A stretch of 64,000 bases of DNA from SVQP01 sp045587385 (GTDB lineage Bacteria; Bacillota; Clostridia; Oscillospirales; CAG-272): NCBI GenBank assembly GCA_045587385.1, contig JAZNCE010000120.1, positions 1 to 64,000 on the forward strand, given 5' to 3'. Positions within the stretch are counted from its first letter, which is position 1, and each line of letters starts with the position of its first letter. The notes under the pieces are model-generated. The model did not search any database. It saw only the letters and a list, made by a program, of their open reading frames with translations, and was not told where the DNA came from. Of this stretch, positions 51,272 to 59,682 are shown piece after piece. A program made the translations under genes and the position numbers.

Positions 51272-53626
51272 TTAATCTTTCACGGTATCCGCTACCTTCT
51301 CGGCAAGCAGCACACGCACTGCATGCAGGTAGTCGTCATCATCGGTATAGGTAATAACGTCCTTTGTCACCATAGCAACCATGTCGTCCGACGCTTGCTC
51401 CCCTGCCGCTTGCTCCAGCATGGTCAGCATCTGATAATCCTGAATGCCGAGACGGATGTTCTCAAGTCTGAACGAAGAAACCGGCTCGTATACGCCAACC
51501 TCTGCACCGCTGTACAGCAGCACGCCGTCACCGTACACACTGGTGATTACGGTGGAAGCAAGGTCGTTATAAGGATCTGCAGACCAGTAGGTAGAACCCC
51601 AGTAAAGCAAGCCCGTTGCATCGGTCATCTTGCACTGCCATACCGTTACGATCGGCTCGGTGCCGTCACCCGTTGCAAGCCAGTTTGCATAAGGCTGGTT
51701 GGGTTCCCAACAGAAATACAGCCACAGCTCGTCGCCGGCTGCAACCTCCGCCTTCATTCTTTCGGCAAAAGAACCATATTGGTCGTCCTGCAGCTTGGTG
51801 GTCAGATACTGCGCGCCGCTGATGATCGACTTTTCTCTGGGCGTAAATGCAAAGATCTTGGTGCACCAGATCTGCGTATAGGGCTGCATGAACGTGATCT
51901 GATCCACGCCCTCAATGGTGATGTTGGTAAAGAACGGAGAGACCTGTCTGTAGCCGGGATACGTGCTTGCAAGTCTTTCGCCGTTCGATTTCAGCTGATA
52001 CAGAAGATCCGTATTCGTGGGCTCGTCGACGTAGTAGAAGTAACCCTTTTCCAGCCACGCAGGATTCTGAGAAAGCATCGCATAAGCACCTGCCTCGTCA
52101 CCGCCATTACTTTCCTTAATGCTGAACGAGGTCACTCGAGGGTTGTCCAGATACTCGGTCACGCGGCTATCCCACAGCGAATACGGCAGATTATAGCAAG
52201 AGATGCGGTTTTCCAGCATGAAATCGTAGTAGAGCTTGTAAAGATCTTCAGCGGAATAATCGTTCATTCCCTTTTGTGCATACGAGTTAGAGATCACCCA
52301 AGGAGACATCTGCACCGCCGTCTTGAGTGCGGTGTGCTCGGAGAGCGAGAAACCGTACACGTACGCATAGACGTTGGCTGTCTTGATGCACGCACCGGTA
52401 TCTGCGTCATACACGCTCACGGTCGCACTGTACAGACCTGCAGGCTGATTCTCTTGCGCCCATACCTTGAGCACAAAGCCCTGCGAGTTATTTTGCGCAA
52501 CGCTGACAGCGCCGTTTACGGGCGGCAGCGCATCGGGCACCCAATCGTTGCCGATCTTCACGTAATGCTCGCGCAGCAGCTTGGTGGTCATCGTGTTACC
52601 CTGTCCGTCGGCCATTTCCGTGACCTCAACACGGATATTTCTTGCAGATGCGGTAGGTGCAACGAAGAACTGGCAGTTCTCAATGCTGTTACCCGCCATA
52701 TGCATGACGTATGTGTTCAGATCAGAAGGAGTGATCGTATCACGGTAGGTCTTTTCGGTCATGTGGTCAAACCAGAAAAGCACGGAAGCATCCTCGTCGG
52801 AAGCAGTAAGCTTATCGTAATTGACACCGTTTACCGCACTCTCCTTGAGATCCGATCCCTGTCCGGGCTTGGTCATGTCCACGTCAAAGCTCTGATAAGC
52901 TTCACCCGCAGTTTTATAAAGGTCAATGGAGGCAATATAAACGGACTCCCCGCCGCCCGAAGGAGCAACCAAAAAGTCAAAGCGGAACATGTTGATCGCG
53001 CCCGACCAATTTGCTGCGGACAGATCCATCACAACGTACTGCCAATCGGGGTTGGTCTGGTCAAAGGTCATGACCTTACTCATGCCACCGACGGGAGATT
53101 TGGTGCTGCCTGCGGCATAGAACACCTCAAAGCCATCGCTTGTCGCGTTCTCTGCCTTGATTTTGAGCACAACGTACTTATACTCGTCCGCGCTTGCGGC
53201 TGTCATTCCGAATTTTTTCAGATAATTCTTGTACTCAAAGTGAATAAAGGGATCGTTTGCACCATCCTTAGTGGTCAGCTTCAACACGTATCCGCATTGC
53301 TCGTCCTTAACGATCTCATACGTGCACTGATTGGCGTTTTCCAGAATTTTTCTCCAAGTAAACGCCTCATCACCCGTAAAGGTAATACTCGTTGCGGACA
53401 TGGGGTTGTTCAATTCGTTGGTTGTAGTAATTTCCTCGGTTGTCGGCTCCTCGGTAGTCACATCGGTAGTGGGCGGCTCTGTTTGCGCGGGATCACTCGT
53501 TTGTTCATCATCCGTAACAGATGTTTCTTCGTTGTCAGCGGGCACATCGGTGCGGCATGCAGCAAACACGACACAGCCAAGAGTCAGCAGTGCCAACATT
53601 ACCAGTAAAACTTTCTTGAAGCTCAT
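51272..53626 (-). CDS. Surface lipoprotein with DUF4091 (glycosidase-like) domain
   Basis: This 784-residue protein has a lipoprotein signal ending at VFAAC (Cys about residue 24), then a Thr/Glu-rich linker (about 35-70). A carbohydrate-binding-like beta domain (about 75-230) follows. The large C-terminal part contains a VDEPTN segment and GLLYWGSTYWSADPYND, typical of DUF4091 proteins related to TIM-barrel glycoside hydrolases. It is probably anchored outside the cell and acts on glycans; the substrate is unknown. It starts 11 nt after pncB, so it shares that transcript. Confidence 0.8.
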   Translation of the reverse strand: MSFKKVLLVMLALLTLGCVVFAACRTDVPADNEETSVTDDEQTSDPAQTEPPTTDVTTEEPTTEEITTTNELNNPMSATSITFTGDEAFTWRKILENANQCTYEIVKDEQCGYVLKLTTKDGANDPFIHFEYKNYLKKFGMTAASADEYKYVVLKIKAENATSDGFEVFYAAGSTKSPVGGMSKVMTFDQTNPDWQYVVMDLSAANWSGAINMFRFDFLVAPSGGGESVYIASIDLYKTAGEAYQSFDVDMTKPGQGSDLKESAVNGVNYDKLTASDEDASVLFWFDHMTEKTYRDTITPSDLNTYVMHMAGNSIENCQFFVAPTASARNIRVEVTEMADGQGNTMTTKLLREHYVKIGNDWVPDALPPVNGAVSVAQNNSQGFVLKVWAQENQPAGLYSATVSVYDADTGACIKTANVYAYVYGFSLSEHTALKTAVQMSPWVISNSYAQKGMNDYSAEDLYKLYYDFMLENRISCYNLPYSLWDSRVTEYLDNPRVTSFSIKESNGGDEAGAYAMLSQNPAWLEKGYFYYVDEPTNTDLLYQLKSNGERLASTYPGYRQVSPFFTNITIEGVDQITFMQPYTQIWCTKIFAFTPREKSIISGAQYLTTKLQDDQYGSFAERMKAEVAAGDELWLYFCWEPNQPYANWLATGDGTEPIVTVWQCKMTDATGLLYWGSTYWSADPYNDLASTVITSVYGDGVLLYSGAEVGVYEPVSSFRLENIRLGIQDYQMLTMLEQAAGEQASDDMVAMVTKDVITYTDDDDYLHAVRVLLAEKVADTVKD

Positions 53627-53637
53627 ACAAATCTCCT

Positions 53638-55083
53638 TTATCTGCGGTTTCTAAGCATTTCATGCTTGATATCCCAAAGCTTTTGAGAAAGGTCAACGTA
53701 ATACTTGTGAGGATTGGTAAATCTGCGCACCTCGTCCCACATACCCAAAATCTCCTCCTCGCAATGCGCCTTAATCTCTTCAATCGTGGGCAATTCATAG
53801 ACCTGCACACCGTCCTTGAATACGGGCACCATCAGCTCGGTTGCGGTATAGTCCTGCATGACCTTACGCTTCCAGGTGTGCTCAGGGTCAAAGATCTCGT
53901 AGGGTTGGCTGTCGTCTATGACCTCGTCGTGCAAGCAGATGACGTCCGCCTCTGCCTTGCCCGTGGTTTTACCGCGCAGTCTGTAAATCTTCTTGAAGTG
54001 CGGCGTGGTGATCTTACCGACGTTTTCGCTGATTTTGATCTTGGGTTTGATGCTGCCGTCCTCGTTTTCCACGGCGACCAGCTTGTACACACCGCCAAAA
54101 ACGGGTGCAGACAACGAGGTGATCAGACGCTCACCGACACCGAACGCATCTACGCACGCCCCTTGACGGATCAGCTCGCGGATAATATACTCGTCAAGCG
54201 AGTTGGAAACCACGATCTTGCACTCCGTCCAGCCTGCCGCATCCAGCATCTCTCTGACTTTTTTTGTCAGATAGGTGATGTCGCCCGAGTCAAGGCGCAC
54301 ACCGCATTTGGTAATACCAAGGGGCTTTAACACCTCGTTGAATGCGCGAATGGCGTTGGGCACGCCGGATTCCAGTACGTTATAGGTGTCGATCAACAGC
54401 GTAGCATTGTCGGGATAAATCGAGCAATAGGTCTTGAACGCTTCATACTCGGTATCAAACATCTGCACCCAGGAATGCGCCATAGTGCCCGTCGCGGGAA
54501 CGCCGTATGCGATATCCGAAATGGTGCATGCCGTACCGGACGCGCCGCCGATATATGCGGCGCGCGCACCGAGAATTGCAGCGTCACTGCCCTGCGCACG
54601 TCTGGAGCCGAACTCGCTGATGGGTCTGCCCTTTGCCGCACGAGCAAGTCTTGCAGCTTTAGTCGCAATCAGCGATTGGTGGTTGATCATCATAAGCACG
54701 TAGGTTTCAATGAACTGTGCCTCGATGGCTTTTGCACGCACGGTCATCAAGGGCTCGCCGGGAAATACGACCGTTCCCTCGGGAACAGCCCAGATATCAC
54801 CGGTGAATTTGAAGCCGCGCAGGTAGTCAAGGAACTCTTCACTAAAGCAATTTTTGTCGCGCAGGTATTGGATGTCCTGCTCGTCAAAGTGCAGATCGTT
54901 GATGTACTGCACAACCTGCTCAAGTCCCGCTACGACCGCAAAACCACCGTTGTCGGGGTTGGATCTGTAGAACACGTCGAAATAGGTGATTTTATCTTTG
55001 AAGCCGCAAGCAAAGTAACCGTTGCTCATGGTCAATTCGTAAAAATCACACAGCATTGTCAAGTTTCTTGAGATGTCTTTCAT
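53638..55083 (-). CDS. pncB: Nicotinate phosphoribosyltransferase
   Basis: This 481-residue enzyme turns nicotinate, PRPP and ATP into nicotinate mononucleotide in NAD salvage. Motifs are DFYELTMSNGYF at the N-terminus, EFGSRRAQG, GTMAHSWVQMFD and CGVRLDSGD. It has its own consensus promoter, facing away from nadE, so the two NAD genes form a divergent pair. Confidence 0.95.
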   Translation of the reverse strand: MKDISRNLTMLCDFYELTMSNGYFACGFKDKITYFDVFYRSNPDNGGFAVVAGLEQVVQYINDLHFDEQDIQYLRDKNCFSEEFLDYLRGFKFTGDIWAVPEGTVVFPGEPLMTVRAKAIEAQFIETYVLMMINHQSLIATKAARLARAAKGRPISEFGSRRAQGSDAAILGARAAYIGGASGTACTISDIAYGVPATGTMAHSWVQMFDTEYEAFKTYCSIYPDNATLLIDTYNVLESGVPNAIRAFNEVLKPLGITKCGVRLDSGDITYLTKKVREMLDAAGWTECKIVVSNSLDEYIIRELIRQGACVDAFGVGERLITSLSAPVFGGVYKLVAVENEDGSIKPKIKISENVGKITTPHFKKIYRLRGKTTGKAEADVICLHDEVIDDSQPYEIFDPEHTWKRKVMQDYTATELMVPVFKDGVQVYELPTIEEIKAHCEEEILGMWDEVRRFTNPHKYYVDLSQKLWDIKHEMLRNRR

Positions 55084-55119
55084 TTTAAGTCAGCCTTCTT
55101 CCTGTAATTTATTGATAAT

Positions 55120-55148
55120 ATTATAACAAACCATGCAAAGAATGTCAA
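55120..55148 (-). promoter_or_regulatory. Promoter of pncB
   Basis: On the minus strand TTGACA (55143-55148) and TATAAT (55120-55125) are 17 bp apart. Confidence 0.75.
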
Positions 55149-55152
55149 TGCG

Positions 55153-55172
55153 AAACGCGATATTTTGCGTTT
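55153..55172. promoter_or_regulatory. Inverted repeat between the pncB and nadE promoters
   Basis: AAACGC (55153-55158) and GCGTTT (55167-55172) lie midway between the two divergent promoters. The position suits a shared operator. No regulator gene is adjacent. Confidence 0.35.
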
Positions 55173-55186
55173 TTTTATGCGAGGTC

Positions 55187-55215
55187 TTGCAATCATGTAA
55201 ATATCGTGCTATAAT
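55187..55215 (+). promoter_or_regulatory. Promoter of nadE
   Basis: TTGCAA (55187-55192) and TATAAT (55210-55215) are 17 bp apart. CGGAGG precedes the ATG at 55249. Confidence 0.7.
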
Positions 55216-55248
55216 ATCATACAGAATATGGTTTTTTCGGAGGTTTCC

Positions 55249-57144
55249 ATGAAACACGGATTTATCAAAATAGCAGCCGCTGCGCCCGAGATCAGACTCG
55301 CCGATGCAGCATATAACGCAGAGATATTGGCGCAAACCGCCCGCAATGCCTATGAAAACGACGGCGCGCGCATCATCGTATTTCCCGAGCTGTGCCTGAC
55401 GGGCGCAAGCTGCGGTGACCTGTTCTTTCAAAGCACGCTGTTAAAGAGTGCAAAGGACGCGCTTGCGACGTATCTCGAGCTGACCGCCGATCTGGACGTG
55501 ATCTCGGTTGTGGGTCTGCCCATGCAAATGAACGGCAAGCTGTATAACTGCGCAGCAGTATGCAGCGCGGGCACGCTGCTTGGCGTTGTTCCTTCCGCCA
55601 ACGCAGACAGACACTTTGCAAAGCTTGGCGATGCGGCTTACGCGTTCGATCCGTTTGGCGACGGCATGCAGGTCTGCAATTTCGGCAATAACACGATCTT
55701 CTCCTGCTCCGATATGCCCGAGCTCAAGATTGGCGTATGCGTTGGCGAGGGTGATATCACCGACCTTTGCGCGGCAAGTGCGACCCTGATCTGCCGCACA
55801 GCAGCAACTCCCGAGATCGCGGGAAGTGATTGCAAGCTGTATAACGAAGCGCAACATTTGTCCTGCGAGAATCATTGCGCATACCTCTTCTGTAACGCAG
55901 GCAGAGGCGAATCCACCACCGACGCGGCATACGGTGCACGCGCCATTATCGCCGAGGACTGCAAGCTTCTTGCAAGCAGAAAGCCCTTTGATTTTACCGC
56001 GGATTACGTATGCACCGAGATCGACGTGCAGCTATTGAACAGCGAGCGCGTCAAGGACGCTGCGTTTACCAATAAGACCGGCAACCGCGAGTTTGCCGAG
56101 GTGGATTTCTCACTTGGCTACACCGATACCGAACTGACGAGATTTGTCGATCCCCTGCCCTTTGTCGTTCCCTTTAATCATGACGCCGGCTGGGAGAGCA
56201 TTCTGCACATTCAGACCGAGGGATTGCGCGCACGCGTCAAGGCTGCACACGCAGACACGCTGGTGCTTGGCATTTCGGGCGGTCTTGACTCCACGCTTGC
56301 CCTGCTTGTGGCAGTAGATGCTGTCAAATCTTTGGATATGCCCACTAACAAGGTGCTTGCCATTACCATGCCCGGATTTGGCACGACCGCAAGAACCAAG
56401 AACAATGCAACCGTGCTGTGCGAGCAGCTGGGCGTTGACTTCCGTGAAATTCCGATCGGTGAGTCTGTCGCCCTGCACTTTAAGGACATTGAACATGATC
56501 CTTCCAATCATAACGTTGTCTATGAAAACAGCCAGGCGCGCGAGCGCACGCAGATTCTGATGGACGTTGCCAACCAATGCAACGGTCTTGTCGTAGGAAC
56601 GGGTGACCTTTCGGAATCGGTGCTGGGCTGGGCTACCTATAACGGTGACCACATGTCCAACTACAGCGTCAACTGCGGCGTTTCCAAGACCATGGTACGC
56701 AATCTGGTGGCATATGCTGCGCGTAAGTACAGAGCTTTGGGCGAGGTTGCCATTGCGGACGCGCTGGACGACGTAGTCGGCACGCCCGTCAGCCCCGAGC
56801 TGCTCCCCGCAGATGAGAACGGCAACATTGCGCAAAAGACCGAGAATCTGGTAGGCCCCTACGAGCTGCACGATTTCTTTATTTACAATGCCCTGCGCTA
56901 CGGCTTTGGACCCGAAAAGATCTACCGCCTTGCATGCTATGCGTTTGCAGGTCAGTTTGATGGTGAAACCGTCGCGCGTTGGCTCAAGGTCTTTACCCGC
57001 CGCCTGTTCACCCAGCAATTCAAGCGTTCCTGCATGCCCGACGGTCCTGCCGTCTGCGACGTAAGCATTTCCCCTCGCGGCGGTCTGTCCATGCCCTCCG
57101 ATGCGTGCATGAATGCGTGGATGCAGGAAATTGAGAATATCTAA
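55249..57144 (+). CDS. nadE: Glutamine-dependent NAD+ synthetase
   Basis: This two-domain enzyme of 631 residues makes NAD from deamido-NAD. The N-terminal nitrilase-like amidase domain has FPELCLTGASCGD (catalytic Glu, about residue 46) and supplies ammonia from glutamine. The C-terminal synthetase has the PP-loop LGISGGLDSTLAL (about residue 340) and GTGDLSE. The start at 55249 follows GGAGG. Together with the divergent pncB it covers two steps of nicotinate salvage; the NaMN adenylyltransferase (nadD) is not in the window. Confidence 0.95.
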   Translation: MKHGFIKIAAAAPEIRLADAAYNAEILAQTARNAYENDGARIIVFPELCLTGASCGDLFFQSTLLKSAKDALATYLELTADLDVISVVGLPMQMNGKLYNCAAVCSAGTLLGVVPSANADRHFAKLGDAAYAFDPFGDGMQVCNFGNNTIFSCSDMPELKIGVCVGEGDITDLCAASATLICRTAATPEIAGSDCKLYNEAQHLSCENHCAYLFCNAGRGESTTDAAYGARAIIAEDCKLLASRKPFDFTADYVCTEIDVQLLNSERVKDAAFTNKTGNREFAEVDFSLGYTDTELTRFVDPLPFVVPFNHDAGWESILHIQTEGLRARVKAAHADTLVLGISGGLDSTLALLVAVDAVKSLDMPTNKVLAITMPGFGTTARTKNNATVLCEQLGVDFREIPIGESVALHFKDIEHDPSNHNVVYENSQARERTQILMDVANQCNGLVVGTGDLSESVLGWATYNGDHMSNYSVNCGVSKTMVRNLVAYAARKYRALGEVAIADALDDVVGTPVSPELLPADENGNIAQKTENLVGPYELHDFFIYNALRYGFGPEKIYRLACYAFAGQFDGETVARWLKVFTRRLFTQQFKRSCMPDGPAVCDVSISPRGGLSMPSDACMNAWMQEIENI

Positions 57145-57177
57145 CTACTATGCTGTACGCGCAACACTAAAATTCTT

Positions 57178-57223
57178 TATAATGTTGCAATTACAATGTA
57201 ACAGAGAACCGTCACCTGTTACA
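57178..57223 (+). promoter_or_regulatory. TATAAT and inverted repeat upstream of the lipoprotein pair
   Basis: A TATAAT (57178-57183) is followed by an 8-bp inverted repeat, TGTAACAG/CTGTTACA (57197-57204 and 57216-57223). A second -10-like TACAAT follows near 57226. The -35 is unclear. The arrangement suggests a regulated promoter or a leader hairpin. Confidence 0.4.
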
Positions 57224-57257
57224 CTTACAATAGAACTCATGAAAGGTGTACATTGAT

Positions 57258-58160
57258 ATGAAGAAATTGACCACTCTCTTAATTTTAGTACTTGCAGTAG
57301 GCTTGACTTTTGCGGGTTGCCAAAACGGTATGCAGGACGAGTCCAATTCGTCGGATCAGTCGACAAACATCGAAACCTCTCAACCTGTAAAAAATGAAGT
57401 ATTTTTGCAAAGCGAGGTGATCGAAACCACGCCCTACGGAACGACGCGCTATCAAATGGAGTACGATAGCATGGGACGACTGATTACGCAAACAGTCTAT
57501 GCTGACGGTCAAGATCCGACAGTTTATACATATACGTACGATGCATTTGGATATTTGAATAGCGATACGCGGACGGGGAGCATTGAATATGCCGAGCAAT
57601 GGGAAAACGACGAAGATGGAAGAATACTGTCCGGAAGTGTTGTTATCAAATCCTCTTTTGGTACAACAAAAACTTCCTACACATACCAATACGATGAAAA
57701 CGGTCGCGTTTCCGTTTACACACTGTCCGATGAAGCCGGGAAGATTACACAAAAGAAAGAGTACGAATATATCGATTCCAATGGCAGTTATTCCGTCACA
57801 ATAACCAGTGCAAGCATGCCAACACAAACAATGACATATATGATTGATTCCCAAGGAAACCTCGTGGAGCAAACTACAAAATCAGGGGATCGGGAAATCT
57901 CTCAAATCAAATATGATGCATACGGAAACGTTATCCAATCGGTCGCCAACGGCGTTGTCACCAACTCGGAAAACATCTACGAACAAGAATTGCTGACACA
58001 GGTCAAGGTGCTTGACGGAGAAGGAAACCTTATGCAACAAAGAGTAAATACCTATGATCAAAATAACATGCTTGTATTGTCTGTGATTACCGATGCGTCG
58101 GGAACGGTTATCAACCAAACCGAAATAAAATATACCTTATGCGTAATCGAACAAGAATAA
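57258..58160 (+). CDS. Lipoprotein with RHS/YD-like repeats
   Basis: This 300-residue protein has a lipobox LTFAGC (Cys about residue 21). The mature part is made of short repeats of the form YDxxGRxxxxxxY (YDSMGRLITQT, YDAFGYLNSD, YDENGRVSVYT, YDAYGNVIQS), like YD/RHS repeats. It is much shorter than true RHS toxins and has no toxin tip. It is likely a surface-anchored beta-sheet protein of unknown role. It overlaps the next lipoprotein gene by 22 nt. Confidence 0.7.
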   Translation: MKKLTTLLILVLAVGLTFAGCQNGMQDESNSSDQSTNIETSQPVKNEVFLQSEVIETTPYGTTRYQMEYDSMGRLITQTVYADGQDPTVYTYTYDAFGYLNSDTRTGSIEYAEQWENDEDGRILSGSVVIKSSFGTTKTSYTYQYDENGRVSVYTLSDEAGKITQKKEYEYIDSNGSYSVTITSASMPTQTMTYMIDSQGNLVEQTTKSGDREISQIKYDAYGNVIQSVANGVVTNSENIYEQELLTQVKVLDGEGNLMQQRVNTYDQNNMLVLSVITDASGTVINQTEIKYTLCVIEQE

Positions 58161-59284
58161 TTATCCTTGCCGGAACGTGCCTTTGCTTGCTTGCATGCTT
58201 CGCATGTCAGACACATCCGGAAAGCAATACACCCCCGATCACGGAAACTACCGAGTCCGAAAACGAGCAGCCTTTATACGTGCAGTCTTTAGAGGTGAAT
58301 GAGATTGGTGTTCCGTATGAAAAGCTCTCTCCAAAGGCAAGAGTTCCTTGGGATTTGTGCTTATATCAAGATTATCTGTATGTTGGGGCAGGAGATTATG
58401 ATGCCAACCTTTCTCCAAAGGTATTTCAAAGATATCACACAGAGAACGGCGCATGGGAAAGCTGTGGTAAGGTTTATGATGAGCAAATTCATCGCTTTAT
58501 TGAGATTGGCGATCAATTATGTGTTCCGGGGGCAGATCCTTTGGGAGATTGGTCCAAAGGCAATTACTATATTCTGCAACAAGATGCTTTTTCCTTACAA
58601 AGAGTCATTCCGAATGCGATTCATACTTTTGATATAGTTGAATACGACGGAAAGCTGTTTGTGGGAAACGGTGTTTCTGCCGGTAAATATCCGGTTGAAG
58701 TATCGGAAGTCGGGAGTGATTCGTTTACACAGGTGATCTTTTATAAGAATGATCACGCTCTTGATACTCGAGCATTTACAGAAATCCGAGTGTACGATTT
58801 CTTTGTTTGTAATGATACTCTATATGCCTTCTTGACATTGGATGCGGAGCGTTCTGTTTACCGTTATGAAAACGGTGCATTTGTTTATGATAATCTGTGG
58901 ACGTATAAGCTTGTTTGGGTTCGGGATGAGGTTCATGTCCCGATTTGGGCAAAAGTCTCTCATAACAATACCGTATATTTGACCACGGGACTATTGTATG
59001 CGACGAACGATTTGAATACTTTTACCGCTATAGATGTTGGCAATACACAACGGATCACAGACATTCTTGTATATGATGACGTTGTCTATGCTTTGGGATA
59101 TTGCAAGCTTGACACGGGGATATATGAAAATCGAATATTCAGATTATCGGAACAGCAGTCTGTCTTGGTTGCATCATTCCAAAATCAAGCTCCTGCCATA
59201 TCCTTTGCCCGTGATGAATCCACGTGGTATTTCGGATTGTCAGCCCCTGAAGCGGGTTGCATTATATCTGCAAGTATTAAATGA
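58139..59284 (+). CDS. Hypothetical lipoprotein, possibly beta-propeller
   Basis: This 381-residue protein is not recognised. The N-terminus is a lipoprotein-like signal with Cys at LLAC/CFAC, so the modified Cys is ambiguous. The rest is rich in beta-type repeats with Tyr/Asp-rich turns (LYQDYLYVGAGDYDA, DGKLFVGNGVS, YDDVVYALGYC). These resemble the blades of propeller domains. It is co-transcribed with the YD-repeat lipoprotein upstream and the small Cys-rich protein downstream. Confidence 0.6.
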   Translation: MRNRTRIIILAGTCLCLLACFACQTHPESNTPPITETTESENEQPLYVQSLEVNEIGVPYEKLSPKARVPWDLCLYQDYLYVGAGDYDANLSPKVFQRYHTENGAWESCGKVYDEQIHRFIEIGDQLCVPGADPLGDWSKGNYYILQQDAFSLQRVIPNAIHTFDIVEYDGKLFVGNGVSAGKYPVEVSEVGSDSFTQVIFYKNDHALDTRAFTEIRVYDFFVCNDTLYAFLTLDAERSVYRYENGAFVYDNLWTYKLVWVRDEVHVPIWAKVSHNNTVYLTTGLLYATNDLNTFTAIDVGNTQRITDILVYDDVVYALGYCKLDTGIYENRIFRLSEQQSVLVASFQNQAPAISFARDESTWYFGLSAPEAGCIISASIK

Positions 59285-59292
59285 GGTAAAAA

Positions 59293-59466
59293 ATGATTGA
59301 CGATCGAAAAGAATCTTTATGGATTCATTGTCCGATCTGCCAAGGAAAAACAAGGATCAAAGTATATGAAGATACTGTTCTTGAAAAATTCCCGTTATAC
59401 TGTCCGAGGTGTAAAGAGGAAGTTCGGATAGACGTTGTAAAATCGAAAATGGTGTTAAGCAAGTGA
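59293..59466 (+). CDS. Cysteine-rich KTR-type small zinc protein (57 aa)
   Basis: This short gene begins 8 nt after the upstream lipoprotein stop, with GAGG before its ATG. The product has two CxxC pairs: CPIC at residues 13-16, directly followed by QGKTR, and CPRC at residues 37-40. The segment KVYEDTVLEKFPLY lies between them. This matches the Cys_rich_KTR family, small proteins often found on conjugative elements in Firmicutes. It likely binds one zinc. Its function is unknown. Confidence 0.75.
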   Translation: MIDDRKESLWIHCPICQGKTRIKVYEDTVLEKFPLYCPRCKEEVRIDVVKSKMVLSK

Positions 59467-59485
59467 GCCCGACACAAAAGTGCAA

Positions 59486-59526
59486 AGCCAGCTTTCCGTT
59501 CAAAACGGATAAGCTGGCTCTTTTTT
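59486..59526 (+). terminator. Terminator after the lipoprotein-KTR operon
   Basis: AGCCAGCTT and AAGCTGGCT, with an inner TCCGT/ACGGA stem, are followed by CTTTTTT. Confidence 0.85.
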
Positions 59527-59527
59527 G

Positions 59528-59571
59528 TTGCATCAAATGCAACCACTCTTTGCCAAATTCTTGCATTTGGC
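59528..59571 (+). promoter_or_regulatory. Two palindromes upstream of rhaA
   Basis: TTGCAT-CAA-ATGCAA (59528-59542) and GCCAAAT-TCTTGC-ATTTGGC (59552-59571) lie just upstream of the rhaA -35. They are candidates for a sugar-regulator site. Confidence 0.5.
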
Positions 59572-59593
59572 GCAACTTTTTTTCAAAAACATC

Positions 59594-59622
59594 TTGCAAA
59601 ATTGCCGTTTATACTGTATAAT
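59594..59622 (+). promoter_or_regulatory. Promoter of rhaA
   Basis: TTGCAA (59594-59599) and TATAAT (59617-59622) are 17 bp apart. Confidence 0.65.
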
Positions 59623-59682
59623 GTATCTTGACTATATATGTTCTCAAAAATTTGTACATATATCAATCAGGAGGAATTCAAA

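Noticed and set aside
51263..53608. 781-codon antisense frame opposite the DUF4091 lipoprotein
   Set aside because: The opposite strand has a signal peptide, lipobox, linker and domain motifs. This frame has none.
55084..55248. NAD riboswitch before pncB or nadE
   Set aside because: The leaders are about 30 nt each and show no complex fold.
57258..58160. RHS polymorphic toxin
   Set aside because: The repeats resemble YD repeats, but the protein is only 300 residues, with no core cage, toxin tip or immunity gene.
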